DNA of 16,130 nt from Deltaproteobacteria bacterium (GTDB lineage: Bacteria > Desulfobacterota > Desulfobacteria > Desulfobacterales > SURF-15), in the NCBI GenBank assembly GCA_024644775.1, contig JAHEHB010000073.1, forward strand, positions 1 through 16,130, given 5' to 3'. Both the position numbers and the translations under genes were made by a program. The stretch's first letter is position 1; each line of letters opens with the position of its first letter. A model generated the notes under the pieces. The model was not told the DNA's origin and ran no database searches. It was given only the letters and a program-made list of their open reading frames with translations. Of this stretch, positions 1 to 8,700 are shown piece after piece.

Positions 1-1
1 T

Positions 2-55
2 ATTACGCCGATGGAAGCGGTGCGTCCCGATAGGTATTTTGGCAAATTTATATAA
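2..55 (+). CDS. C-terminal end of an upstream gene (partial)
   Basis: Reading from position 2 gives an open frame, ITPMEAVRPDRYFGKFI, ending in TAA at 53-55. The stop overlaps the AAGGA ribosome binding site of rlmN, and only 14 bases separate it from the rlmN ATG, which fits a co-transcribed gene pair. Seventeen residues are too few to name the family. The frame could also be chance, because the window starts here. Its plausibility rests on the tight spacing to rlmN. Confidence 0.5.
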   Translation: MTPMEAVRPDRYFGKFI

Positions 56-69
56 GGATTCTAATCAAC

Positions 70-1113
70 ATGCCGGATTCAAGCAAGAGGGAACTTACAG
101 ATCTTGCCAAAGACCAGCTGGTCTCTTGGCTTAAGGATCATCGAATTGCTTCGTATCGTGCCGCACAGATTTTAAAATGGGTGTACCTTCGACAGGAAGA
201 TACCTTTGAAAAGATGACTGATTTATCAAAATCACTTCGAGCAGTGCTCTCGGACCATTTTACCGTTCGTCGCTTAGTCAAGCGCCATACCGAAATTTCA
301 CAGGACGGTTCTCGCAAATACCTTTTTCGACTAGAAGATGGCCATTTAATCGAAAGTGTGCTCATTCCCGAAAAAAACCATTCCACGCTGTGCCTATCCA
401 GCCAGGTGGGTTGTGCACAGGGATGCCGGTTTTGTCTTACGGCTCGTCACGGTTTTGTGAGAAACCTCACCGCCGGTGAAATTATTGCCCAGGTGCGGGA
501 TGTTTTGAGGGAAACGAATCATTCCAAACCCCTGTCTAACATCGTATTTATGGGGATGGGCGAACCTTTAGCAAACTATTCAAACGTTGTGAATGCCATC
601 CATATAATTACAGACAACGATTTTGGGTTCAAATTTTCCAACCGCAAAGTGACGGTATCTACCGCCGGATTGGTACCGAAACTATCAAATCTTGGAACCG
701 ATACCCGTGTTAATATTGCCATATCTTTAAATGCAACTGATAATGAACGCCGAAGCCAGCTAATGCCCATCAATCGTAAATATCCCATCGAAATACTTTT
801 AGAAGCCTGTCGCAAGTATCCGCTGCTCCCAGGCCGTAAAATATTTTTTGAATATATCCTCATAAAAGGGGTAAACGATACAGAGAAAAATGCGCTACGG
901 TTATCAAAATTGCTCAGACCACTTCGGGCGAAAGTGAATCTGATTCCGTTTAACGAATTTAACGGTTGTATTTTTTCACGCCCATCGGAAGAAGCCATCA
1001 ATCAATTTCAGGAAATTCTGCTTCAACATCACTACACCACCGTTATTCGCCACAGCAAAGGCCAAGATATCTCAGCCGCCTGTGGGCAGCTCAGCGGAAA
1101 CTGGGATTTGTAA
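70..1113 (+). CDS. rlmN: RlmN, dual-specificity 23S rRNA / tRNA adenine-C2 methyltransferase (radical SAM)
   Basis: The 347-aa protein has the usual RlmN length and architecture. The radical-SAM cluster motif CxxxCxxC is C115, C119 and C122, and the downstream GMGEP motif lies near residues 164-168. The two cysteines of the ping-pong methyl transfer mechanism are present: C108 (in TLCLSSQ, equivalent to E. coli C118) and C338 (in AACGQLSG, equivalent to C355, the one that carries the methyl group). In the family this enzyme makes 2-methyladenosine at 23S rRNA A2503 and at tRNA A37, affecting the peptidyl transferase centre and decoding. The start is supported by AAGGA at 54-58, 11 bases upstream. 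The gene is probably the last of an operon, since the next gene is convergent. RlmN is separated from the related Cfr by the family fit and housekeeping context, not by an experiment. Confidence 0.96.
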   Translation: MPDSSKRELTDLAKDQLVSWLKDHRIASYRAAQILKWVYLRQEDTFEKMTDLSKSLRAVLSDHFTVRRLVKRHTEISQDGSRKYLFRLEDGHLIESVLIPEKNHSTLCLSSQVGCAQGCRFCLTARHGFVRNLTAGEIIAQVRDVLRETNHSKPLSNIVFMGMGEPLANYSNVVNAIHIITDNDFGFKFSNRKVTVSTAGLVPKLSNLGTDTRVNIAISLNATDNERRSQLMPINRKYPIEILLEACRKYPLLPGRKIFFEYILIKGVNDTEKNALRLSKLLRPLRAKVNLIPFNEFNGCIFSRPSEEAINQFQEILLQHHYTTVIRHSKGQDISAACGQLSGNWDL

Positions 1114-1160
1114 TTGGAAACTTGAAACTCTTATGAAACTACATTCAAAATAACAATTTT

Positions 1161-1274
1161 GCCACAAAGGCACTAAGACACGAAGCGATGACATGTATTC
1201 TAAATCATCGGAATTCTTTTGGGTATGGAATCAAAAATTTTACTGTAATCTTGGTGCCTTGGTGTCTTTGTGGC
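1161..1274. repeat. Imperfect inverted repeat, arms of 8-base tandem units
   Basis: The arms are 1161-1185 and 1250-1274. The right arm reverse-complemented matches the left at 21 of 25 positions. Each arm is itself three degenerate 8-mers: CCACAAAG, GCACTAAG, ACACGAAG on the left, with matching TTGGTGCC, TTGGTGTC, TTTGTGGC on the right. The 64-base spacer is AT-rich and has no ORF. Mismatches fall at a regular period of four, at the variable positions of the unit, which suggests divergence by unit exchange rather than random decay. Confidence 0.85.
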
Positions 1275-1291
1275 TGAACGCGTAACATCAA

Positions 1292-1320
1292 AGTTTCTTT
1301 TTCGATTAAACTGGCCGCTT
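1292..1320. repeat. Dispersed 29-base repeat, copy 1
   Basis: The sequence beginning AGTTTCTTTTTCGATTAAAC and ending CTGGCCGCTT is identical over 29 bases to 9159-9187. Similarity continues more weakly for about 24 bases downstream (CCAGCGG and GAAC are shared). It lies between the ends of two convergent genes and right after the inverted repeat at 1161-1274. Confidence 0.9.
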
Positions 1321-1360
1321 TTCAGGCCAGCGGCGGGGAGGAACGCGGAACTCACGAATC

Positions 1361-2356
1361 CTAAATCCTAAATTTCCTTATCTCATCCGGTGAAATGCCC
1401 GTTGATTGGATGATTTCCCGTCCTTTGGGAGATTTAACGAGAACGTCAACCGGAGCGTCGTTCGGCGTTTTGCTGAAACCGACACACAAGGAGGCGGCCC
1501 ACCGGATGGTCGATGGATCCGTACCGTGGGGTACCAATAGAAAGGGGCCGGATATTTTTATTGTTTTTATCAACGTATCGGTGGCTGGAGTATGGTGTTT
1601 GATGATGTTTTGATTATCCCATTTGGAGCGCCCGACAATCAGTTTTGTTTTGTTCTCAAGACGGAAATGGCGGCCGTATTTTAATAGATGGAGTTCTGTT
1701 TCCGTATAGGTTTTCTGGTGACCCAACAAATCTTTTAGCCGGTTCGAGTAGCCGGTATCGGTTAGTAAACACCCTCCGGCAGGCGCCGGATAGCGGGTGA
1801 TGCCAAATTTTTCGGCCAGCTTAATTTGCGGTTTACGGGATCTTCCTGCAAAATCATAGAGCCGATCCCGGATGACCCACCCTTTTATTTCGGGAACGGT
1901 TTCCGGAAGTCTTTTGGCGCTCAGAGGTCGAAGAATATAACCATCGAATCCTGAGTTTTTTTCGACATAGCGAAGTGAGGATTTTGTTTGAGACATGGGT
2001 CTTTGTCCCATCACCTCGCCACTAAATAGGAAATCAAATCCCCCTTTTTTCATATGCCTACCTGCCATCCGAAACATCAGGGCATGACAATCCATGCATG
2101 GATTCATCCATTTACCATATCCTACCGGAGGATTGATCAGCATTGGAAGATACATTTGTGTGATATTTTGAACCGTCAGCGGTATTCCGGTTGCCTCGGA
2201 AGCTTCTTGCGCCTTTTCGGAAGAAAAAAAAGGCGTTTCAAATGCGATCCATTCAACTTCAATACCCTGCTTTCGCAAAATTAACCCTGCAAGCATACTG
2301 TCCAGACCACCGGAGCAAAGCCCCAGGGCCCGCACTTTTTTTTGTTCTGAACCCAT
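1361..2356 (-). CDS. PP-loop ATPase, ThiI/MnmA-like tRNA-thiolation family protein with C-terminal NFACT-R-type RNA-binding region
   Basis: The N-terminus carries a PP-loop, SGGLDS at residues 15-20, the ATP-pyrophosphatase signature of enzymes that adenylate a tRNA base before sulfur insertion. NPCMDC (C87, C90) and PAPAGGC (C196) sit where MnmA-type thiouridylases place their catalytic cysteines. No THUMP or rhodanese domain is present, so this is not a standard ThiI. The region after about residue 197 (LLTDTGYSNRLKDLL, LKYGRHFRL, KLIVGRS) resembles the small RNA-binding NFACT-R type module that accompanies such PP-loop proteins. That resemblance is from memory and not searched. The substrate is unknown; tRNA 4-thiouridine or 2-thiouridine formation is the family expectation. 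AGAGGTG lies 10 bases before the ATG. The gene is divergent from nth, and its last codons overlap a short repeat. Confidence 0.8.
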   Translation of the reverse strand: MGSEQKKVRALGLCSGGLDSMLAGLILRKQGIEVEWIAFETPFFSSEKAQEASEATGIPLTVQNITQMYLPMLINPPVGYGKWMNPCMDCHALMFRMAGRHMKKGGFDFLFSGEVMGQRPMSQTKSSLRYVEKNSGFDGYILRPLSAKRLPETVPEIKGWVIRDRLYDFAGRSRKPQIKLAEKFGITRYPAPAGGCLLTDTGYSNRLKDLLGHQKTYTETELHLLKYGRHFRLENKTKLIVGRSKWDNQNIIKHHTPATDTLIKTIKISGPFLLVPHGTDPSTIRWAASLCVGFSKTPNDAPVDVLVKSPKGREIIQSTGISPDEIRKFRI

Positions 2357-2366
2357 GATAAAGTAT

Positions 2367-2373
2367 CACCTCT
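2367..2373 (-). promoter_or_regulatory. Ribosome binding site of the PP-loop gene
   Basis: On the minus strand this reads AGAGGTG, 10 bases before the ATG at 2356-2354. It supports that start. Confidence 0.7.
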
Positions 2374-2464
2374 TGTTTTTGTGGCCCGAACCACTCATTA
2401 ACAAACATAAATTCATATACCGAGTTTGTGAAGTATGAATCCTGCTATCTAAAGGAAGCCGGTT

Positions 2465-3118
2465 ATGTCTACTCCCAAAGCAACATTGAGATCAAGAGCT
2501 GATAAGATCAGAAAGATACTTCGACAAACCTACCCTGAGGTTAAAACACAGTTGCGCCATAAAAATTCCTTTGAGCTTCTTGTGGCCACGATCCTATCTG
2601 CTCAATGTACAGACAAACAGGTGAATGGCGTAACCAATGTTTTGTTCAAAAAACTAAAAACCCCTAGTGACTTTACGCAGGTATCGATCAAGGTGCTGGA
2701 AAATATTATCCGTCCAACGGGTTACTATCACAACAAAGCGAAAAACATTAAAAATTGCGCAAAGGTTCTTTTAGAAAAATTCGATGGAGAGGTTCCGGTT
2801 ACATTAGATCAGCTAGTATCCTTGCCAGGTGTCGGGAGAAAAACAGCGAATGTGGTCCTTGGAGCAGCATTTGGGATACCCGGTATGGTCGTGGATACTC
2901 ATGTGGCAAGGATATCTCAAAGGCTAGATTTTACCCAAAATAAAGATCCGATGAAAATTGAATTCGATCTTATGGAAGTGATTCCGAAACGGGCCTGGAA
3001 CGATTTTAGTCTGCACCTTGTATATTTCGGTCGACAATATTGTATGGCCAGAAACCCCAAATGTCCAAGCTGTCTGATCAACGGCCTGTGTGATTGGCCG
3101 AACAAAACCGTTTACTAA
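2465..3118 (+). CDS. nth: Endonuclease III, DNA glycosylase / AP lyase
   Basis: The 217-aa length is typical of endonuclease III. The helix-hairpin-helix LPGVGRKTA at 120-128 contains the catalytic lysine K126, and D144 in VVDTH is the catalytic aspartate. A complete [4Fe-4S] binding loop is present near the C-terminus: C193, C200, C203 and C209 with the classic C-x6-C-x2-C-x5-C spacing. In the family it removes oxidised pyrimidines from DNA and nicks the abasic site during base excision repair. AAAGGAAG at 2451-2458 supports the ATG. The gene stands alone: it is divergent from the PP-loop gene over a 108-bp gap and convergent with the racemase gene downstream. Confidence 0.96.
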   Translation: MSTPKATLRSRADKIRKILRQTYPEVKTQLRHKNSFELLVATILSAQCTDKQVNGVTNVLFKKLKTPSDFTQVSIKVLENIIRPTGYYHNKAKNIKNCAKVLLEKFDGEVPVTLDQLVSLPGVGRKTANVVLGAAFGIPGMVVDTHVARISQRLDFTQNKDPMKIEFDLMEVIPKRAWNDFSLHLVYFGRQYCMARNPKCPSCLINGLCDWPNKTVY

Positions 3119-3230
3119 TCCGGCGATGATAGCGTTTTTCGCACAACCTCCCGAAAAGGTGCATTCCAGAGATTACCCGCTATTCTCTACCGTTTTACCG
3201 AGATAGCAGATGTTTGCGGGCTGTTTGCAA

Positions 3231-3929
3231 TTAATCTGGTTTCAATGCAAATTCCACGGCTGCTTTCGCGTGAATTCGAGTCGTGTCAAACAGTGGGACC
3301 GTGCTGTCTGCCTGATGAACCAACAAGCCGATTTCCGTACATCCCAGTATGATACCCTCTGCACCTCTGCTTAGGAGGTTTTCCATGATTTTGAGGTAGG
3401 CTGATTTGGATTCCGGTAAAATTTTTCCCACGCACAACTCATCGTAGATGACTCGGTTGATATGAATTTGTTCACTCGTATCCGGAACCAGCACATCGAG
3501 CCCAAAGGTTTGTACAAGACGACCCCTGTAAAAATCCTCCTGCATTGTAAACCGGGTGCCGAGCAGCGCCACCCGCCGAAATCCTCTTTGCCTGATATCC
3601 TGCGCCGTCGCATCGGCAATGTGCAGGAGCGGAATATCGATGTACTGCTGGATATCGGCGGCCACTTTATGCATGGTATTTGTGCAAAGCACGATAAAAT
3701 CTGCGCCCCCGTTTTCAAGAGCTTTTGCCGCAACAGTCAATAGTCGAGCGGCATCATCCCATCTGCCTTGGTTCTGAAGGATTTCCACCTCGGCAAAGTC
3801 AACAGAAAGCATAATACTTTTGGCCGAATGCAACCCCCCCAATCTTCTGCGTGTTTCTTCATTGATAATCCGGTAATATTCGATGGAAGACTCCCAGCTC
3901 ATGCCGCCAAGTAGACCGATGGTTTTCAT
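3231..3929 (-). CDS. Aspartate/glutamate racemase family protein
   Basis: Starting at the ATG at 3929 the protein is 232 aa, the usual size of cofactor-independent aspartate racemases. It opens with MKTIGLLGGMSWESS, the family's typical N-terminus. The two catalytic cysteines are C82 (in VLCTNTMH) and C197 (in ILGCTEIGLL), which swap the alpha proton of an amino acid by the two-base mechanism. The frame is open upstream to an ATG at 4031, but those 34 extra residues look unlike the family, and AAGGAGG at 3943-3949 fits the downstream ATG, although its 13-base spacing is long. The substrate is probably aspartate or a related acidic amino acid, but YgeA-type broad-specificity racemases share these motifs. 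It converges with nth. Confidence 0.9.
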   Translation of the reverse strand: MKTIGLLGGMSWESSIEYYRIINEETRRRLGGLHSAKSIMLSVDFAEVEILQNQGRWDDAARLLTVAAKALENGGADFIVLCTNTMHKVAADIQQYIDIPLLHIADATAQDIRQRGFRRVALLGTRFTMQEDFYRGRLVQTFGLDVLVPDTSEQIHINRVIYDELCVGKILPESKSAYLKIMENLLSRGAEGIILGCTEIGLLVHQADSTVPLFDTTRIHAKAAVEFALKPD

Positions 3930-3942
3930 AGATTGCCTGACG

Positions 3943-3949
3943 CCTCCTT
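3943..3949 (-). promoter_or_regulatory. Ribosome binding site deciding the racemase start
   Basis: Minus-strand AAGGAGG lies 13 bases before the ATG at 3929. The spacing is longer than ideal, but there is no comparable site before the alternative ATG at 4031. Confidence 0.6.
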
Positions 3950-4051
3950 TAAAATAAGCTCGTGTGGTCAACCGCCTCAGATGTCGTACCTTGCTTTTCA
4001 ATCCCCTATCACGGACCGCCTCGATCTGCAAACGGTGGAAATAGACTAAGG

Positions 4052-4065
4052 TAAAACCGGTTTTA
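4052..4065. repeat. Perfect 14-base palindrome
   Basis: TAAAACCGGTTTTA is a perfect two-fold symmetric sequence upstream of the racemase start and upstream of the efflux operon. It could be an operator for a dimeric regulator, or chance. No regulator gene is adjacent. Confidence 0.5.
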
Positions 4066-4297
4066 TCGCCTTATCCCCCTCCCTCAATCCCTCCCGCCAG
4101 GGGAGGGAAGCTAAATTTCACTAACTTGGGCGTTGTATATAACCAGGAAATTTTATTTCATAACAGATGCTTACAATTGTCCAGCCATTGACGGGGGGTG
4201 GCTGTCCTCTGTCTTCTGCAGAGGGGAAGCCGGGTGGGGGTGAATAAGATGGGAAATTTCCCCACCTTTTTTGGATTATAGCTACGATAGTTTTTTA

Positions 4298-4325
4298 TTG
4301 TTATTGATGAAAAACAATGTACAAT
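4298..4325 (+). promoter_or_regulatory. Possible sigma-70 promoter for the efflux operon
   Basis: TTGTTA (4298-4303), a 16-base spacer and TACAAT (4320-4325) approximate the -35 and -10 consensus (4/6 and 5/6). The site lies about 185 bases before the chosen start of the membrane-fusion protein. It was picked by eye in AT-rich DNA, so a chance match is quite possible. Confidence 0.3.
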
Positions 4326-4510
4326 GATTATCACATGTTAGCAATTTGGGGGGTTATTGTAATTTGATCGCTTAAAGAATTACTAACCCAGCCGGGGCGG
4401 GCATGATCATTCATTCCGCTATTTTCAGAGTTTTATAAGAAAAACATCCCGATTGCTGAACAATTTAAGCCGTCCCACGATTGCAATATGAACTTATTGG
4501 CAGATTTCGA

Positions 4511-5749
4511 ATGAAAAAAATCGTCGCTATATTCATTATACTGATCGTTCTCGGACTTTTCGGCTGGCAGATATATCAAAAGGTATCTGCCTCCCGAACA
4601 GGCTTCAGGCGACAGCGAAGAGACGTTCCGGTGGCTGTGGAAATCGCACCGGTCAAGCAGGCGCCCATTCGGGAAGTCGGTCGTTTTACCGGTACGCTTT
4701 ATCCGTTGTCCGAGTTTATTGTGGCACCGAAGATCGGTGGTAGGCTTGAAAATATATTGGTTGATATCGGTGACATCGTCAAAGGCGGCCAGTTAGTGGC
4801 AGTTTTGGATGATGATGAAACCCGTCAACAGGTAAATCAGGCACAGGCTGAGCTGGAAGTTGCTCGGGCAAATCTTCAAGAAAGCCGGGACATGCTGGAG
4901 AATACAGAGCGTGAATATCGACGAATCGAGACCCTTCGAAAGAAAAAAATCACCTCTGAGTCGGAACTGGATGTCATCGATGCAAAATATAAAACACAAC
5001 AGGCAAAGCTTAAGGTTGCCAAAGCCCAACTGACCCAAAAAAAATCCGCACTCAAAATGGCCAAAGTCCGGCTATCTTATGCGCAAATCCAGGTTCCCAA
5101 AAACCATAATTCAGGGTTGAGGGTTGTGGGTGAACGATTCATAGACGAGGGGGCGATGCTTGCACCCAACAACCCGATTGTTTCCATCCTCGACATCGGA
5201 ACCCTGACCGCTGTCATCCATGTGATTGAACGGGATTACTCCAAGATAAAAACGGGGCTGGAGACGGTCGCCACGACCGATGCATTTTCCGGTCAAACCT
5301 TTCCTGGGCGCGTTGTGCGGATCGCTCCGTTGCTCAAAGAAAAATCCCGCGAAGCTCGGGTCGAAATAGAAATTCCGAACAAACAGAAGCGCTTAAAGCC
5401 CGGTATGTTTGTTCGTGTTGAGATCGAGTTTCAACAGCATGACAACGCCACGGTGTTACCGGCAACCGCCATCGTGAAACGAGAGGGCTCTGCGGGTGTG
5501 TTTATGGCGGATCTTCAACAAAAAAGAGCCAGTTTCGTTCCTGTGACGGTGGGTATCGTCAACGGAAAAACAGCAGAAATCCTCGACCCACCGCTCAAGG
5601 GTTCGGTTGTTACGCTCGGACATCACCTGCTCGAGGATGGCGCATCGATCATTTTACCGGGGGAAAAACCCAAAGCGGCATCGCACCGAAGCCCTCGCAC
5701 CCCCGAACAAAAGAAGCGCAATCCATCGGTGGTTAGACAAAAAATATGA
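4511..5749 (+). CDS. RND efflux periplasmic adaptor (membrane-fusion protein, MexA/AcrA type)
   Basis: From the ATG at 4511 the protein is 412 aa. MKKIVAIFIILIVLGLFGW forms an N-terminal membrane anchor or signal segment with no lipobox cysteine. After it come a first half lipoyl/barrel-sandwich region (FIVAPKIGGRLENILVDIGD), a heptad-rich alpha-helical hairpin over roughly residues 90-180, the second lipoyl half and beta-barrel domain, and a Pro/Arg/Lys-rich tail. Adaptors of this kind bridge the inner-membrane pump to an outer-membrane channel. The frame is open to an ATG at 4481, but that start would put polar residues (MQYELIGRFR) ahead of the membrane segment. Neither start has a good ribosome binding site. 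The stop overlaps the pump gene by ATGA, so the two are translationally coupled. Confidence 0.92.
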   Translation: MKKIVAIFIILIVLGLFGWQIYQKVSASRTGFRRQRRDVPVAVEIAPVKQAPIREVGRFTGTLYPLSEFIVAPKIGGRLENILVDIGDIVKGGQLVAVLDDDETRQQVNQAQAELEVARANLQESRDMLENTEREYRRIETLRKKKITSESELDVIDAKYKTQQAKLKVAKAQLTQKKSALKMAKVRLSYAQIQVPKNHNSGLRVVGERFIDEGAMLAPNNPIVSILDIGTLTAVIHVIERDYSKIKTGLETVATTDAFSGQTFPGRVVRIAPLLKEKSREARVEIEIPNKQKRLKPGMFVRVEIEFQQHDNATVLPATAIVKREGSAGVFMADLQQKRASFVPVTVGIVNGKTAEILDPPLKGSVVTLGHHLLEDGASIILPGEKPKAASHRSPRTPEQKKRNPSVVRQKI

Positions 5750-8700
5750 ACATTTCCCGTTTCGCAGTACGCCGACCGGTACTGACGGTCATGGCGTCTC
5801 TGATTATCATCATTGTGGGTGGGGTTTCACTCAGACGGCTGCCCATCGATTTGATGCCCGATATCACCTATCCGACCCTCAGCATTAGTACGGAGTATGA
5901 AAACGCCAGCTCAGAAGAAGTGGAAGAGCTCATCACCCGGACCATTGAAGAGGCCATGAGCGCGGTACCGGGCGTGGAAGAGGTCACCTCTGTTTCAGCC
6001 GAGGGCCGCAGCAGTGTTCGGGTCACCTTTTCCTGGGGCACCAATCTGGATGCTGCAGCCGATGATATCCGGGATCGTTTGGATCGTGTTATTCCTCGAC
6101 TTCCGGAAGATGCCGAGCGCCCCCGGCTGCGAAAGTTCGACCTGGCTGCGTTTCCAATCCTAATTTTGGGTGCTTCCAGCAACCTGGATCCCATACAGGT
6201 TCGACACATCATCGACCATCAGATCAAAAACCGAATCGAACGGATTCCCGGCGTGGCTTCCCTGAATATTCGGGGCGGACTGGATCGGGAAATTCACGTC
6301 AATTTGAATGCCGAAAAATTAAAGGCATTGGGATTGCCCATCGATCAAATCCTCAGTCGGATAAAGGAAGAGAACATCAACCTGCCGGCAGGCACCATCG
6401 AACAGGGCCAGCTCGATGTCACCATACGAACCCCCGGCATTTACAACAATCTGAATGAGCTGGAAAACACGGTGGTTGCAATCCGTGAAGGGGTGCCCAT
6501 TCAGCTTAAAGAAATCGCAACCATTGAAGACGCATGGGAAAAAGTGACCCGTATCGTCCGGGTCAACGGCCGTTCCGGCGTCCGGATGTCGGTGAGCAAA
6601 CAATCAGGGAAAAACACGGTGGAGGTTGCCACCGGTGTTCTCAAAGAAATCGAGAAAGTCAATCGGGATTTTCCACAAATCCAAATCATTCCCATCATCG
6701 ATACCTCGGACTACATTCAACGATCCATCACCAATGTCGGTGCCACCATTCTCTATGGCGGCGCACTGGCGGTGTTCGTGCTGCTGCTGTTTCTTCGAAA
6801 CATTCCCAGCACCGCCGTCATCGCCACCACCATCCCGATCTCGGTGATTGCCACTTTTTCGCTGATGTATTTCAACGGATTTACCTTGAATTTAATGACT
6901 CTTGGCGGCCTGGCCCTGGGAGTCGGTATGCTGGTGGACAATGCCATCGTGGTGCTGGAAAATATCTACCGTCTTAGAGAAAGCGGCCAAGATCCCGAAG
7001 CCGCCGCCGTCCATGGCAGTCAGGAAGTGATGGCCGCGGTCGTTGCCAGCACCTTAACGACCCTGGTGGTGTTTCTACCGCTGATTTTTGTGCGCGGCAT
7101 GTCGGGGATCATGTTCAAACAGCTCTCCTATGTGGTCTGCTTTTCGCTGGGATGTTCGCTCGCCGTGGCCCTGACGCTGGTGCCCATGCTGGCTTCCAGG
7201 ATTCGCAGTCCCGTAACGCTTGAAAGTGGAAACAAATCTTCCCGGGGCGGCAGGATCTTTCGTCTCTCCGGCCGGTTCTTTGTCGGGATGGAAAAAGAAT
7301 ATGGAAATCTTCTTGGGTTTTGCCTGAATCACCGGATCTTGACGCTGGGAGGCGCCCTGCTTCTTCTGGTTGGATGCCTCTATCTGATTCCCTTGGTGGG
7401 GGTGGAGCTCATGCCCGATACCGATCAAAGCGAGGTTCGGGTATATGCAGAAATGGCGGTGGGAACCCGGCTGGATTTGGTGGACGCGTCGTTTAAAAAA
7501 ATTGAAGCCATCGTCAAGCGTGAGGTGCCGGAGATTAGGAACACGGTGGCCTTTATCGGTGGATCTTCCTGGCGAGCTCGGGGTTCCAACGCCGGAGAGA
7601 TGAGAATTGCGCTCAAACCCGTTAGAAAGCGTACCCGCTCCAGTGATCAGATCGCTTCGGATCTTCGCAAGAAACTCATGTTTCTGCCCGGAGTCAAAGT
7701 GCGTACCCGGCCAGGCCGGGGACTATTTCTATTGCGGATCGGTACGGCAGGCAGTGAGAGAGTTCAGGTGGAAGTCCGTGGACATGATCTTGAGATTTCC
7801 GACGCGCTTGCCCGGCGAGTGCTGGAAGTAGTGGAGAGTGTGGACGGGGTTACGGATGCCAAGATGAGCCGTGAGACCGGAACCCCGGAAGAGTTGATCA
7901 TCGTGGATCGACAAAAAGCAGCTGATATGAGACTGACGGTTTCCAAGATTGCCAATATGCTCCAGACCGTCCTTTCCGGAAGTTCGGCCGGCAACTATCG
8001 AGAAGGCGGCAATGAATACCGGATTCTTGTCAAACTCAAAGAGGCTGAGAAGAAAGATCTTCGAGACATTCTGGATCTTCCCATCACCAATGCGGATGGT
8101 GATTCGGTGATTCTTCGAAACGTTGTACAAATTCGCCCCAGACGTGGCCCTGTGCTCATCGAGCGGAAAGATCAGGAGCGAGTGGTATACGTAACCGCCA
8201 ATATTAGCGGACGCGACATGGGTTCCATTTTAACAGACATCCGCGACGGATTTCGCACCGTTCCCGTTCCAAGAGATTTTAGTATTCTGTTTGGCGGCGA
8301 TTACGAGGAACAGCAAAAAGCCTTTCGGGAATTGCTGACGAGTTTCGTGCTGGCACTGGTTTTGGTTTACATGGTGATGGCATCGCTCTACGAATCGCTT
8401 CGGTATCCTTTCGTAGTGATGTTTTCCGTGCCTCTTGCCGCCATCGGCGTGATTCTCATGCTGTTTTTGACCGATACGACGTTTAACGTGCAATCTTACA
8501 TCGGCTGCATCATGCTGGGCGGCATTGCGGTAAACAATGCTATCTTACTCGTGGATCATATCAATCTGCTGCGTCGGCGCGACGGTTTTCCGCTCAGGGA
8601 AGCCATCGAAGAAGCGGGCCGCAGACGGCTCCGGCCTATTCTGATGACCGCCATGACCACCATTTTGGCCATGACGCCGCTGGCCATCGGCATGGGAGAA

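Larger units (their letters stand above)
1114..1360. repeat. Noncoding repeat-rich region at the convergent rlmN / PP-loop gene junction
   Basis: This stretch holds no credible gene. Reading left to right it contains three GAAACT copies close together just after the rlmN stop (about 1119-1140), an imperfect inverted repeat built of 8-base units (1161-1185 with 1250-1274), a 29-base sequence (1292-1320) that recurs identically at 9159-9187, a GC-rich stem-loop (CTGGCC at 1311-1316 with GGCCAG at 1325-1330), and a short CCTAAAT tandem that runs into the end of the neighbouring gene. The stem-loop lacks a U-run directly after its arm on either strand, so I do not call it an intrinsic terminator. 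Confidence 0.75.
3930..4510. other. Noncoding region between the racemase gene and the efflux operon
   Basis: No supported gene lies in these 580 bases. The region holds a perfect 14-base palindrome TAAAACCGGTTTTA (4052-4065) and a GC-rich hairpin, TCCCTCCC at 4088-4095 with GGGAGGGA at 4101-4108. A second hairpin pairs CCTCTG at 4206-4211 with CAGAGG at 4219-4224. A possible promoter for the efflux genes is listed separately. The two hairpin segments (about 4070-4112 and the reverse complement of about 4205-4250) are loosely alike, both beginning C-rich after CTTAT, as in a decayed MITE with terminal inverted repeats. Confidence 0.6.

Noticed and set aside
1292..1335. 29-mer plus GC stem as an intrinsic terminator of rlmN or the PP-loop gene
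   Set aside because: A stem is present, but no T-run follows its 3' arm on the plus strand, and on the minus strand the following bases are AGTTTAATCG; termination would be weak.
3930..4031. 34-residue N-terminal extension of the racemase
   Set aside because: The family starts with MKTIGLLGG at 3929, and only that start has a purine-rich site upstream; the extension is basic and unlike the family.
6534..6977. 147-codon plus-strand open frame inside the pump gene
   Set aside because: It is a frame-shifted shadow of a conserved gene, with low-complexity His/Arg-rich translation and no start signal.
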